From Shinella kummerowiae (lineage in GTDB: Bacteria; Pseudomonadota; Alphaproteobacteria; Rhizobiales; Rhizobiaceae): a DNA stretch of 64,000 nt. Numbering within the stretch: position 1 is the stretch's first letter; the number at the start of each line of letters is the position of its first letter. Positions 56,538-64,000 of the stretch are shown in pieces. The position numbers and the translations under genes were made by a program. The notes under the pieces are model-generated. The model was given only the letters and a program-made list of their open reading frames with translations, searched no databases and was not told the origin of the DNA. The stretch lies in NCBI RefSeq assembly GCF_009827055.1, contig NZ_WUMK01000009.1, forward strand, positions 248,001 through 312,000, read 5' to 3'.

Positions 56538-56861
56538 GACGATCCGTCCGATAGCTCAGGCATTTCCGGCAAACGACACGGTTTGCGTTCGGAACTGCGA
56601 CAATACGAGAGAGCGATTCCGGCTCATCCGGAGAGCAGACAGCGTCATGCCCGCGGAAAGATTCCACGGCTGCCAAAGCAACGGTAGCTGAGGCTGGTTT
56701 ACCTAAGGTAAAGCGAAGGCTGCGGGATGTTTTGAAAAAGCCCGACGCGGACCTTGGGAGTCGCACGTCGGGCAAGCGGCAGGGTTATTGGCTCTCACCC
56801 TGCGGGGAAGTTTGGTGTCGACCCGGGAGGTAGGTCGGCACCAGCAGAAATCAATCCGTAA
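56538..56861. other. 324-base non-coding gap between chemoreceptor and DUF1127 gene
   Basis: Contains the putative chemoreceptor promoter region, with a perfect TTTACC-TAA-GGTAAA dyad at 56698-56712 that could be an operator, and the terminator at 56735-56773. Nothing else is supported; no reading frame here looks coding. Confidence 0.5.
56735..56773 (-). terminator. Intrinsic terminator of the DUF1127 gene
   Basis: On the minus strand GCCCGACG - 18-base loop - CGTCGGGC is followed by TTTTTC. An 8-bp GC-rich stem with a clear T-run, 88 bases after the DUF1127 stop. Confidence 0.8.
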
Positions 56862-57158
56862 TCAATCCGTCCGGCCACCGCGCAGATGACGGCGGGCACG
56901 TTCGCGTGCGGCGATCGTCAGATGCAGGCCGGCATCGGAGAAGAAGGACGCGTCGCGGACATCCTGAACATCACTCCGGCACAGCCCCATATCGAAGAGC
57001 TGGTGATCGTCGAGTTCGCTCAACCGGTTGACCACGCGGCGATTCTGCCAGGCGCGCGCAAATCGGTAGATGGCATTGCGAACACGGTCGAGGAGGCTCG
57101 GGGCCGGACGGCGCGTTGCGAGGATATCGATTTCCAGTCTGCGGTCGATCATGCGCAT
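56862..57158 (-). CDS. DUF1127 family small protein
   Basis: A 98-residue protein whose centre is the YjiS-like DUF1127 domain: YRFARAWQNRRVVNRLSELD and HQLFDMGLCRSDV. Such Arg-rich small proteins bind RNA or regulators in Agrobacterium and Rhodobacter; whether this one does is unknown. The ATG at 57158 has AGGAG 7 bases upstream (the sequence further upstream is unlike the family). Divergent from the LysR gene, with the shared promoter region of 261 bases between. Confidence 0.85.
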   Translation of the reverse strand: MRMIDRRLEIDILATRRPAPSLLDRVRNAIYRFARAWQNRRVVNRLSELDDHQLFDMGLCRSDVQDVRDASFFSDAGLHLTIAARERARRHLRGGRTD

Positions 57159-57431
57159 GGCATTTCTCCTTTCCGGCGCGGCGATCCATCGTCCTCGATG
57201 GGGTTTCGCTCGACACCCGTGATCGTTCGCCATCCGCAGGGACGGTGGCGGTTTACAGGTCAAGTCTTGGGAAGAGCCGAGCCGGGAGGTCGAGGCGAAG
57301 CGGCAGATCCTGCCGAACGATCGACCGGCGGACGGATCAATCGTTCAACAATTGCTTTTTCGCAGAATCTCATTGATCAGTCCAACGAATGTTTCTAATA
57401 GTATCAATCAAACAATCTTATGGGTGCCGTT

Positions 57432-58385
57432 ATGTCCGCTCCGTTAGACATAGACCAGCTTCAGACCTTCGTTGCGATTGCCGATACCGGAAGTTTTACG
57501 CGCGCGGCCGAGCGGGTTTTCAAGACCCAGTCCGCCGTTTCCATGCAGATGCGGCGCCTCGAGGAACGCATCGGCAAGCAGCTCTTCATGAAGGACGGCC
57601 GCGGCAACCGGCTGACCGCGGAGGGCGAGCGCCTGCTCAACTATGCCCGCCGCATGATGCGCCTCAACAACGAGGCCATCGCCGCCTTCGACGACAACCG
57701 TCTCGAAGGCATGCTGCGCATCGGCACGCCGGACGACTATGCCGACCGCTACATGCCGGAAATCATCATGCGGTTTGCCAAGACGCATCCGAATGTCGAA
57801 CTCTACATCGTCTGCGAGCCCTCCGTGGACCTCGCGGAGAAGATGGCGAAGGGTGAGCTCGACATCGCGCTCGTCACCCACAACCCGCGCCAGCGCCAAT
57901 CCGACGTGGTGCGGACCGAACCGCTCTGCTGGGTCATGTCGGCAAACCATCCGCTGTCGGAGAACGCACCGGTGCCGCTTGCCGTCGGCCGACGCGACTG
58001 CCAGTGGCGGCAGATCGCCTGCGCGGCGCTCGATTCCGTGGGGCGCGATTATCAGGTCCTGTTCACCAGCTGGTCGTCCACCGTGGTCGCCGCCGCCGTG
58101 ATGGCGGGCATGGCCGTCTCGGTCTTGCCGGAATCGGCCCTGCGCCCCGGCATGAAGGTGCTGACCCAGGCCGATGGCTTCCCGCCGCTCGCCCCCGTGC
58201 AGATCGGCATCATGCGGCGACCGGGCCTGTCGCCTTCGCTCTCCAACGCCATTACCAGCCACATCACGGCCTGCCTCGACAACATCACACCGCTGACGGC
58301 GAACGATGAGCTGACCGAGGCTGAAGTGAAGGTCTTCCCACGCATCCAGCGGCTGCGGCAGAGCAATATCCTGCCCGGATGGTGA
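57432..58385 (+). CDS. lsrB: LysR-type regulator, probable LsrB
   Basis: A 317-residue LysR regulator starting MSAPLDIDQLQTFVAIADTG. The N-terminal helix-turn-helix has FTRAAERVFKTQSAVSMQMR and RLEERIGKQLFMKDGR; the ligand domain begins LRIGTPDDYADRYMPEI. This N-terminus and the TPDDYADR segment are those I associate with LsrB of rhizobia, a regulator of oxidative-stress and LPS genes. Five Cys (128, 166, 190, 197, 281) are compatible with redox sensing, but I do not assign a disulphide. An ATG 12 bases upstream is also in frame. It overlaps the next gene by 7 bases. Confidence 0.75.
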   Translation: MSAPLDIDQLQTFVAIADTGSFTRAAERVFKTQSAVSMQMRRLEERIGKQLFMKDGRGNRLTAEGERLLNYARRMMRLNNEAIAAFDDNRLEGMLRIGTPDDYADRYMPEIIMRFAKTHPNVELYIVCEPSVDLAEKMAKGELDIALVTHNPRQRQSDVVRTEPLCWVMSANHPLSENAPVPLAVGRRDCQWRQIACAALDSVGRDYQVLFTSWSSTVVAAAVMAGMAVSVLPESALRPGMKVLTQADGFPPLAPVQIGIMRRPGLSPSLSNAITSHITACLDNITPLTANDELTEAEVKVFPRIQRLRQSNILPGW

Positions 58386-58951
58386 CGCAGCTTCCCCTCG
58401 ACGGCATTCCCGCAGGCAAAGCCGGGCCGTCCAGCGTGCGGATCCGCCTTGCCCGCGAAGACGAAGTGGAGACCCTTCGCCTGATCGAGCGTTCGGCCGC
58501 GCAGTCGTTCCGCTTGATCGAAGCGCTCTCCTGGCTCGCCGTCGGCGATGTGCAAAGCGCCGAGCGGCATCACGAACTCCTGGCGCAGGGAACCAATTGG
58601 GCGGCGGTCAGCGAGGAGGATGCTCCCGTCGGCTTCCTGAGCGCGGAGGTCGTCGAGCAGGACCTGCACATCTGGGAAATTTCCGTCGACCACCTGCACC
58701 AGGGCTTCGGAATTGGCCGCAAACTGATCCAGCAGGCCCTCGACCACGCGGCAACGCATGGCCTCGAAGCCGTGACGCTCACCACCTTCCGCACGATCCC
58801 CTGGAACTGCCCCTACTACGAGCGGCTCGGTTTTCGCACGCTCGACGAGACCGAGATGTCGCCGCGCCTCGCGGAGGTTCTCGACCTCGAAGCCGAACAC
58901 GGGCTTGCGCGCGACACCCGCTGCGCCATGCGCCTGACCGTCGACGGTTAA
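58379..58951 (+). CDS. GNAT-family N-acetyltransferase
   Basis: A 190-residue GNAT protein: IRLAREDEVETLRLIERSAA, the acetyl-CoA binding segment ISVDHLHQGFGIGRKLIQQA and the late segment IPWNCPYYERLGFRTLDE. The acceptor is unknown. It overlaps the end of the probable lsrB by 7 bases (ATGGTGA), so it is translationally coupled to that regulator; a conserved pairing would point to a shared role. Confidence 0.86.
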   Translation: MVTQLPLDGIPAGKAGPSSVRIRLAREDEVETLRLIERSAAQSFRLIEALSWLAVGDVQSAERHHELLAQGTNWAAVSEEDAPVGFLSAEVVEQDLHIWEISVDHLHQGFGIGRKLIQQALDHAATHGLEAVTLTTFRTIPWNCPYYERLGFRTLDETEMSPRLAEVLDLEAEHGLARDTRCAMRLTVDG

Positions 58952-58961
58952 AAACGAAAAA

Positions 58962-58985
58962 CCCCGGCGTGCTGCCACGCCGGGG
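58962..58985. terminator. Bidirectional intrinsic terminator
   Basis: CCCCGGCGTG - CTGC - CACGCCGGGG. On the minus strand it is followed by TTTTTCGTTTTTAAC, a strong tract serving the secreted-protein gene at 59011; on the plus strand the tail is CCTTCTCTTC, serving the GNAT gene. Confidence 0.88.
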
Positions 58986-59010
58986 CCTTCTCTTCATAAA
59001 ATGCGTGCGA

Positions 59011-59367
59011 TCAGTCGTATGTCGCCTGCTTGCCGTCGAAATAGATGGTGTTGGCTTCGCAGATGTTGATCGTCGTCTCATCGCCCTTGATGCTGGAGCC
59101 GTCCTCGGCCTCCCAGGTGACGTAGAACTCGATGTCGCAGCCGCCCTCGTAGTTGAACTCCATGTTGGCGGTCTCACCGCCATTGAGCTTGAAGTTCATC
59201 CAGTTGGCGCTCCATTCACCGTCCTCCCCGGTGTAGAAGCCGTCGATGATGTAGCCCGAGTCGTTCTTGATATCGAACTTCATGCCGGCAGCGGAAGCGG
59301 CCGGGGCGGAGAGAAGCAGCGTCGCGGCAGCAAGTGCGGCGATCGATTTGGTGACGATAGACTTCAC
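59011..59367 (-). CDS. Secreted hypothetical protein
   Basis: A 118-residue protein with a signal peptide (KSIAALAAATLLLSAPAASA) and a mature domain with two Cys (EGGCDIEFYV and INICEANTI) that may form a disulphide. It contains DSGYIIDGFYTGEDGEWSAN and an Asp/Glu/Trp-rich beta-like pattern; family not recognised. The start codon is GTG at 59367, 8 bases after AGGA. It ends at the bidirectional terminator. Confidence 0.7.
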   Translation of the reverse strand: MKSIVTKSIAALAAATLLLSAPAASAAGMKFDIKNDSGYIIDGFYTGEDGEWSANWMNFKLNGGETANMEFNYEGGCDIEFYVTWEAEDGSSIKGDETTINICEANTIYFDGKQATYD

Positions 59368-59462
59368 GGAAATGATCCTGTTTGAACAGTGTTAAATCGC
59401 TCGCCTGATACCGCAATGTTTTGCTTGGCAGCATACTCGCAATGGTTTTGTTGCCCCTAAAG

Positions 59463-59499
59463 AAACGGGGCCGGGCTCACCCGGAGCCTGGCCCCGTTT
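59463..59499 (-). terminator. Intrinsic terminator of the dienelactone hydrolase gene
   Basis: AAACGGGGCC and GGCCCCGTTT pair around a 17-base GC-rich loop. Reading leftward the right arm is followed by CTTTAGGG, about 45 bases after the hydrolase stop; on the plus strand the T-run TTTT is clearer. Confidence 0.7.
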
Positions 59500-59543
59500 T
59501 CTCAAACGGAACAGCTATTTGCTTTATTCGAGGCCTACATCCC

Positions 59544-60419
59544 TTAAGCGAGATTCGTCCTCAAAAAGTCCACCGTGCGCTGCCAGGCGAGATCGGCGGC
59601 GGCCTTGTCGTAGCGGGCGGCCGAGGTATCGTTGTTGAAGGCGTGGTTGGCCCCGTCATAGACGTGGATCTCGAAGGTCTTGCCGGCCGCCTCCAGCGCC
59701 TTGCGATAGGCATCGATGCCGGCATTGATGCGCTCGTCGAGCCCGCCATAGTGCATCATCATCGCCGCCTTGATCGCCGGCACGTCTTCCGCCGGCGGCT
59801 GAGCGCCATAATAGGCGACGCCGGCCTTCAGTTCCGGCGACTTGGTGGCGAAACGATTGACGAGGCCGCCGCCCCAGCAGAAGCCGATCGCGCCGACCTT
59901 GCCGTTCGCACCGTCGAGTTCGGTCAGGAATTTAAGGCTCGCCTCCGCATTCGCCACGGTGACCGCAGGGTCGAGCTTGCCGATCATCTCGCGCGCCTGG
60001 TCCTCATTGTCCGGCGTGCCGCCCGAGGGAGACAGGAAATCGGGGGCGAGCGCGACAAAGCCTTCGAGCGCCATGCGGCGCGCCACGTCGCGGATATGCG
60101 GATTGAGACCGCGGTTCTCGTGGATGACGATGACGCTGCCGAGCGGGCCGGTCGCCTCCTTCGGGCGCACCAGATAGCCCTTCATCTCGCCGGAACTGCC
60201 GCCATAGACGACATCCCTGGCAACGATACGGTCGTCATTCGAGGCGATCATCTCGGCACTTGCCGAGTTCGCCGCCAATAGCGGGGCAATGGCGGCCGCG
60301 GCCGCGCCCGAGCCCGCGAGCACCGTCAGGCGTTCCATGAAGCGGCGGCGGTCGAGCGTCAGATGGGTATAGTCGTCATAGGCGTCGATCATCGCCTGTG
60401 TGATCTGCGGCTTGTCCAT
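59544..60419 (-). CDS. Dienelactone hydrolase family protein, Tat-exported
   Basis: A 291-residue alpha/beta hydrolase. The N-terminus has a twin-arginine motif DRRRFMERL (Arg24-Arg26) followed by a hydrophobic stretch ending ASA, so it is predicted to be exported by Tat. The catalytic Cys is in GFCWGGG, and the Asp and His of the triad are in YGGLDERINAG and DGANHAFNND. Family enzymes open lactone rings in aromatic catabolism; no such pathway genes are adjacent. A terminator follows on the leftward side. Confidence 0.87.
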   Translation of the reverse strand: MDKPQITQAMIDAYDDYTHLTLDRRRFMERLTVLAGSGAAAAAIAPLLAANSASAEMIASNDDRIVARDVVYGGSSGEMKGYLVRPKEATGPLGSVIVIHENRGLNPHIRDVARRMALEGFVALAPDFLSPSGGTPDNEDQAREMIGKLDPAVTVANAEASLKFLTELDGANGKVGAIGFCWGGGLVNRFATKSPELKAGVAYYGAQPPAEDVPAIKAAMMMHYGGLDERINAGIDAYRKALEAAGKTFEIHVYDGANHAFNNDTSAARYDKAAADLAWQRTVDFLRTNLA

Positions 60420-60501
60420 GGCGGATCCTCCGGGTTTTCAGCCGAAGGATAAGATAGGCCGCGCAATTGCGACCGCGGAACACAACTGCGTTACTGCGCG
60501 C

Positions 60502-60921
60502 TCACGTGAAAGCGAGCCAGACGCCGAGCCATATCCACAGCAGACCGACCACCGCAAGCCCCGCGATGAACAGCGGGCGGCGATGGCGGATGCGGTTGCT
60601 GGTGACATGCACATAGGCATGCGCATAACGCAGCGCGACGAACAGCCAGCCGCCGGCGACGGTCACCGGATTGTCGGCATCGACGAGGTAGAGCAGGATG
60701 CTCACGGCATAGAACAGCACCGGCAGCTCGAACTGGTTGGCGAGGCAATTCTTGACCACCAGGCTTTCGGTCGGCTCCTCACGGTTTTCGCGGAATTGCT
60801 CGACGCGCGCGCTGCCGTCCTTGACCGCGCCGACGCGGCGGAACGAGAGCAGCAAATAGAGGCAGAAGACGAGCGCGACATGCGCGATCATCGGCCAGAT
60901 CGTGGCTTCCGTGGGAGACAT
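60502..60921 (-). CDS. MAPEG family membrane protein
   Basis: A 139-residue protein with four hydrophobic segments (IAHVALVFCLYLLLSF; LPVLFYAVSILLYLVD; AGGWLFVALRYAHAYVHV; IAGLAVVGLLWIWLGVWL) and the FELPVLFYA plus RxAHAxxH pattern of the MAPEG family (membrane-associated proteins in eicosanoid and glutathione metabolism). Bacterial members may be glutathione transferases; activity is not shown. Its Shine-Dalgarno AAGGA lies in the left arm of a 16-bp inverted repeat, so translation may be controlled by RNA structure. Confidence 0.88.
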   Translation of the reverse strand: MSPTEATIWPMIAHVALVFCLYLLLSFRRVGAVKDGSARVEQFRENREEPTESLVVKNCLANQFELPVLFYAVSILLYLVDADNPVTVAGGWLFVALRYAHAYVHVTSNRIRHRRPLFIAGLAVVGLLWIWLGVWLAFT

Positions 60922-60926
60922 GGTAA

Positions 60927-61009
60927 TCCTTCGGCTTGTCGTTTCGAACCGGTTTAGGGGTTTCCAGTGGAAGCCTCAACCCGAAAGGTCGTCACGACAA
61001 GCCGAAGGA
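60927..61009 (-). promoter_or_regulatory. 16-bp perfect inverted repeat that contains the MAPEG ribosome binding site
   Basis: TCCTTCGGCTTGTCGT (60927-60942) is the exact reverse complement of ACGACAAGCCGAAGGA (60994-61009), 51 bases apart. Leftward transcription writes the second arm first and then the MAPEG Shine-Dalgarno AAGGA, which is the first bases of the other arm, 5 bases before the ATG at 60921. In an mRNA through both arms the ribosome binding site would be closed in a 16-bp stem. Confidence 0.75.
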
Positions 61010-61016
61010 CAGGCTG

Positions 61017-61376
61017 TTATTGTGCTGTCAGGGTCTCGGTGCCCGAGCCGTCCTTGCCGCTGATCGTCCAGGCGCCTTCCAGAACGCCCTCGCCCTTCAC
61101 CTTGTAAACGATGAGACCGACAGCGTCCTCCAGTACGTAGCCCGCCGCGAAGGCGTCTTCGTAGAGCATGCAGATGCCGTTCGAGGTGGTGTCGTTGGTG
61201 CTCCACTCGATCGAGCAGGTGGTCTCGCTGGTCAGAGCGATCGTCGCGGTGCCCGAATAGGCCGAACCATCGAGATTCGTGCCTTCGACGGTATAGGTTC
61301 CGGCGCTAACCGTTTGTGCGTGCGCAGGCACGACCAGCCCCAGGCCCAGAAGGGCGCCAGCCAGTATCTTTTTCAT
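61017..61376 (-). CDS. Secreted hypothetical protein
   Basis: A 119-residue protein with a signal peptide (KKILAGALLGLGLVVPAHA) and a small mature domain rich in Thr/Ser/Gly (GTYTVEGTNLDGSAYSGTAT; TTCSIEWSTNDTTSNGICML) with two Cys that may pair. Family not recognised; a beta-sandwich is likely. The ATG at 61376 is 5 bases after GGGGG. It ends 8 bases before the inverted repeat that reaches the MAPEG start, so the two genes may share a transcript. Confidence 0.68.
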   Translation of the reverse strand: MKKILAGALLGLGLVVPAHAQTVSAGTYTVEGTNLDGSAYSGTATIALTSETTCSIEWSTNDTTSNGICMLYEDAFAAGYVLEDAVGLIVYKVKGEGVLEGAWTISGKDGSGTETLTAQ

Positions 61377-61470
61377 GATGTCCCCCAGATGAACCGGCGA
61401 GATTGCCGGTGCCGCGATCCTAGCGAATCCGCGGCAAAACGGAACAGGAATCGCGCGGTCCGGAAGACGA

Positions 61471-61494
61471 AAATGCCCGGCAAAGCCGGGCATT
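61471..61494 (-). terminator. Intrinsic terminator of guaB
   Basis: AATGCCCGGC - AAA - GCCGGGCATT; on the minus strand the tail is TTTTCGTCTT. A 10-bp stem with a tight loop, 28 bases after the guaB stop. Confidence 0.85.
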
Positions 61495-61522
61495 GGAAGG
61501 CGTGTCGGCAAGCGCCGAAAGA

Positions 61523-63019
61523 TCAGACGGCGCCCGGATAGTTCGGGCTCTCGCGGGTGATCGTGACGTCGTGGGCGTGGCTCTCGCGCAGGCCGGCACC
61601 GGAGATGCGCACGAAGGTCGCGCGCTCCTGGTATTCCTTGAGGTCCTTGCCGCCGACATAGCCCATGGAAGCCTTGAGGCCGCCGGCGAGCTGGTGCAGC
61701 ACGCCCGAAACCGGGCCCTTGTAGGGAACCTGGCCTTCGATGCCTTCCGGTACCAGCTTCAGCGTGTCGCGCACTTCCGCCTGGAAGTAGCGGTCTGCCG
61801 AACCGCGCGCCATGGCGCCGACGGAGCCCATGCCACGATAGGCCTTGAAGGAGCGGCCCTGGTAGAGGAACACCTCGCCCGGGCTTTCATCCGTGCCGGC
61901 GAGCAGCGAGCCGACCATGACGGCCGAAGCACCGGCCGCAATGGCCTTCGCCAAATCGCCGGAGAACTTGATGCCGCCATCGGCGATGACGGGGATGTCC
62001 TGCGCCTGCGCGGCCTCGACGGAGGACATGATGGCCGCGAGCTGGGGCACACCGACGCCGGCGACGATGCGGGTGGTGCAGATCGAGCCCGGACCAATGC
62101 CGACCTTGACGGCATCGGCACCCGCATCGATCAGCGCCTTGGTGCCATCGGACGTCGCGACATTGCCGGCCATGATGCGCACCGAGTTCGACAGCTTCTT
62201 CACGCGGGCAACGGCGTCGAGGACGCGCTGCGAATGGCCGTGCGCGGTATCGACGACGATGAGGTCGACGCCGGCCTCGATCAGGCGTTCGGCACGCTCG
62301 AAGCCGTCGTCGCCGACGGAAATGGCGGCGGCGGCGCGCAGGCGGCCCTGCGCATCCTTGGAGGCGTTGGGGTTGAGCTGCGACTTCTCGATGTCCTTGA
62401 CCGTGATGAGGCCGACGCAGCGGCCGTCACCGTCGACGACCAGCAGCTTCTCTATGCGGTGCGAATGCAGCAGGCGCTTGGCTTCCTGCTGATCAACACT
62501 TTCCTTGACCGTTACGAGGTTCTCACGGGTCATCAGTTCGTAGATCTTCTGCGTCGGGTCGGAGGCGAAGCGCACGTCGCGGTTCGTCAGGATGCCGACG
62601 AGACGGCCGGCCTTGGCGTTGCCGCCATTTTCCACGACCGGAATGCCGGAAATGCCATGCGCCTTCATCAGCGACAGCGCATCGGCAAGCGTCGCATCCG
62701 GGCCGATCGTCACCGGATTGACGACCATGCCGCTTTCGAATTTCTTCACCTGGCGGACTTCCTCGGCCTGCTCGGCCGGCGTCAGGTTGCGGTGGATGAC
62801 GCCGAGACCGCCGGCCTGCGCCATGGCAATGGCGAGACGGCTTTCCGTCACGGTATCCATGGCGGAGGACAGGATCGGCAGGTTGAGTTCGAAATCGTGT
62901 GCGATGCGGGTGGCGATGTTCGTCTGGCCCGGCATGACCTCGGAGTGACCGGGCTGCAGGAGAACGTCGTCGAAGGTCAGGGCTTCGAGACCGGTTGCCG
63001 TTTCAATGATGCGCGCCAT
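61523..63019 (-). CDS. guaB: Inosine-5'-monophosphate dehydrogenase
   Basis: A 498-residue IMPDH, the NAD-dependent step from IMP to XMP in guanine nucleotide synthesis. It starts [20 protein letters not shown], has two CBS regulatory domains (about residues 95-215), the active-site loop [20 protein letters not shown] with the catalytic Cys, and the flap Arg-Tyr region [17 protein letters not shown]. The ATG at 63019 is preceded by AAAGGAA. Downstream genes in the same direction are the secreted proteins and the MAPEG gene. Confidence 0.96.
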   Translation of the reverse strand: MARIIETATGLEALTFDDVLLQPGHSEVMPGQTNIATRIAHDFELNLPILSSAMDTVTESRLAIAMAQAGGLGVIHRNLTPAEQAEEVRQVKKFESGMVVNPVTIGPDATLADALSLMKAHGISGIPVVENGGNAKAGRLVGILTNRDVRFASDPTQKIYELMTRENLVTVKESVDQQEAKRLLHSHRIEKLLVVDGDGRCVGLITVKDIEKSQLNPNASKDAQGRLRAAAAISVGDDGFERAERLIEAGVDLIVVDTAHGHSQRVLDAVARVKKLSNSVRIMAGNVATSDGTKALIDAGADAVKVGIGPGSICTTRIVAGVGVPQLAAIMSSVEAAQAQDIPVIADGGIKFSGDLAKAIAAGASAVMVGSLLAGTDESPGEVFLYQGRSFKAYRGMGSVGAMARGSADRYFQAEVRDTLKLVPEGIEGQVPYKGPVSGVLHQLAGGLKASMGYVGGKDLKEYQERATFVRISGAGLRESHAHDVTITRESPNYPGAV

Positions 63020-63201
63020 AGGCCAAGTTCCTTTGAGGGTAAAGCTTACGCACCAAGGGGAACATTGGGAGTTGTCCACCTCGGTCGCTTGCAAGAAATT
63101 CTTGGAAGTTGGCGAGGGCTGGTAACACGTTCATGACGGATTGGAAATAGCAAAAAGCCCCTAATCATCCGAGGCGGGTTTTGTCGACAAGCGCCAACAC
63201 C

Positions 63202-63325
63202 GCCCCTCATCCCGCTGCCGCGACCTTCTCCCCGCAAGCAGGGAGAAGGGATTTGAGGCAAGGCCTTACTCCATCCTCCCTCGCCCCGCTTGCGGGGAGA
63301 AGGTGCCGGTTGGCGGATGAGGGGC
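63202..63325. repeat. RIME-like palindromic intergenic element
   Basis: GCCCCTCATCC (63202-63212) pairs with GGATGAGGGGC (63315-63325), and ACCTTCTCCCCGCAAGC (63223-63239) with GCTTGCGGGGAGAAGGT (63288-63304); the middle of the left arm also folds on itself. Sequences of this type are repeated in rhizobial genomes as the intergenic mosaic elements called RIME1; I recognise the pattern but cannot align it. It lies between the convergent-looking guaB promoter region and the MBL gene. Confidence 0.8.
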
Positions 63326-63351
63326 GGCTTGCCTATAAAACCGGACAGGCT

Positions 63352-64000
63352 TCAGATATCGAACTGATAGCTCACCGGGACGAAGCGATAGCCCTCGCCG
63401 CCCTTTTCGACGAAACCGGCAGCCGGGAACGGCATATGGTAGCCGATGAAGGCGAGCTTGTCGGTGGCGATCATGTCGAACACCTTCTTGCGGGTTGCCG
63501 CGGCCTGCGCCTTGTCCATGTCGAAACGCACTTCCCAGTCCGGGCGCTGGAGCGACAGCACATAGTGGTTTGCCGTATCCGCCGTCAGGATGATCGCCTT
63601 GCCTTCCGATTCGACGCGGAAAATCATGTGGCCGGGCGAATGGCCGAAGGCATCGAGGCCGGTAATGCCGGGCACCACCTGTCCTTCATTCTCGATGAAG
63701 GTCAGCTTTTCGGCAAGCGGCTGCACCTTGGCGAGTACGCCCTGATGGCCCTGCTCGGCCGGCGTGCCCATGCGCTCGGGATTGACCCAGAAATCATATT
63801 CCGTGCGGCCAGTGACGTAGCGGGCATTCGGGAAGGCCGGCTTGCCGCCCTCCATCAGCCCGCCGATATGGTCGCCATGCATATGGGTGATGACGACGAC
63901 GGAAATCTGGTCCGGGGTGTAACCGGCATATTTCAGCCCTTCGGTGAGGCGCCCCATGCCATTCTCCCGGCCGCCCTCGCCCATGCCGGTGTCAAACAGC
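63352..64000 (-). CDS. Metallo-beta-lactamase fold hydrolase, N-terminus cut by window edge
   Basis: The leftward frame is open through base 64000 (reading LFDTGMGEGGR at the edge) and ends at 63352, so the first part of the protein is missing. The zinc motif ITHMHGDHIGGLM (HxHxDH) is present, the third His is in FGHSPGHMIF, an Asp ligand is in TADTANHY and the last His is in YHMPFPAAG. This is an MBL-fold hydrolase; it lacks the class-specific residues needed to say more, and resembles those that act on lactones or thioesters. The start outside the window is unknown. Confidence 0.87.
   Translation of the reverse strand, partial: LFDTGMGEGGRENGMGRLTEGLKYAGYTPDQISVVVITHMHGDHIGGLMEGGKPAFPNARYVTGRTEYDFWVNPERMGTPAEQGHQGVLAKVQPLAEKLTFIENEGQVVPGITGLDAFGHSPGHMIFRVESEGKAIILTADTANHYVLSLQRPDWEVRFDMDKAQAAATRKKVFDMIATDKLAFIGYHMPFPAAGFVEKGGEGYRFVPVSYQFDI

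Noticed and set aside
63202..63325. Possible rho-independent terminator of guaB or the MBL gene
   Set aside because: No T-run next to the stems, and the multi-arm design fits a dispersed palindromic element better.

Overview
The window is about 64 kb of GC-rich, densely coded alphaproteobacterial chromosome. Gene order and protein character point to the Rhizobiaceae (Rhizobium/Agrobacterium/Ensifer/Shinella group). The clues are an alphaproteobacterial-type histidyl-tRNA synthetase beside hisZ and a short-form hisG, a CIRCE-controlled groESL with an RpoH-like promoter, a probable lsrB, a plant/alphaproteobacterial-type gshA, two palindromic intergenic elements of the kind common in rhizobia, and many small rhizobial DUF genes. 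I cannot name the species. Most of the window is core chromosome. I see no prophage, transposase, CRISPR array, rRNA or tRNA gene.

Layout. 1-2.8 kb: a cyclic-di-GMP enzyme cut by the window edge and a PAS/receiver protein without a kinase. 3.0-5.1 kb: mutL and a DUF2093 gene, convergent with an envelope cluster read leftwards (pmbA, cysQ-like, DUF4170, waaA, HAD phosphatase, lpxK; 5.2-11.0 kb) that contains Kdo transfer and lipid A 4'-phosphorylation. 11-18 kb: a CPA2 K+/H+ antiporter, a patatin-like protein, and RNA-modification genes (rsmD, a pseudouridine synthase with a long disordered tail, tadA). 18-25.7 kb: a lipoprotein, ileS, ribF, a HAD-IIA phosphatase, groES and groEL. 26-29.4 kb: a small PAS-like protein tail-to-tail with an MHYT-PAS-PAS-GGDEF-EAL protein. 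29.5-35 kb: a ferredoxin-reductase-like flavoprotein, a GST, and the hisS-hisZ-hisG operon. 35-37.6 kb: an XRE regulator, a second copy of the small PAS-like family, and a probable metal-related pair (His-rich protein and DUF305).

37.7-40.7 kb: tag, two tandem L,D-transpeptidases and a secreted protein. 40.8-46 kb: the glycolate oxidase operon glcDEF with a divergent LysR regulator and a very large palindrome inside the operon. 46-51.8 kb: a DUF3422 protein, a FadR-type regulator, a Nudix hydrolase, a PiT phosphate transporter and rsmE. 52-59 kb: gshA, a DUF937 protein behind a perfect 26-bp palindrome, a chemoreceptor, a DUF1127 protein, probable lsrB and a GNAT enzyme. 59-64 kb: small secreted proteins, a Tat-exported dienelactone hydrolase, a MAPEG protein whose ribosome binding site lies in a 16-bp inverted repeat, guaB, a RIME-like element and a metallo-beta-lactamase-fold protein cut by the right edge.

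The most original observations are regulatory or structural: the hairpin that can hide the MAPEG ribosome binding site; the 26-bp palindrome before the DUF937 gene; an inverted repeat with LysR geometry between the glycolate operon and its putative regulator; a TGGACAA/TTGACCA repeat at the FadR-type gene; heptamer repeats that supply the stop codons of two convergent genes; and a pair of paralogous orphan PAS-like proteins, one beside a c-di-GMP enzyme and one beside an XRE regulator. I did not find a clearly new multi-gene system.
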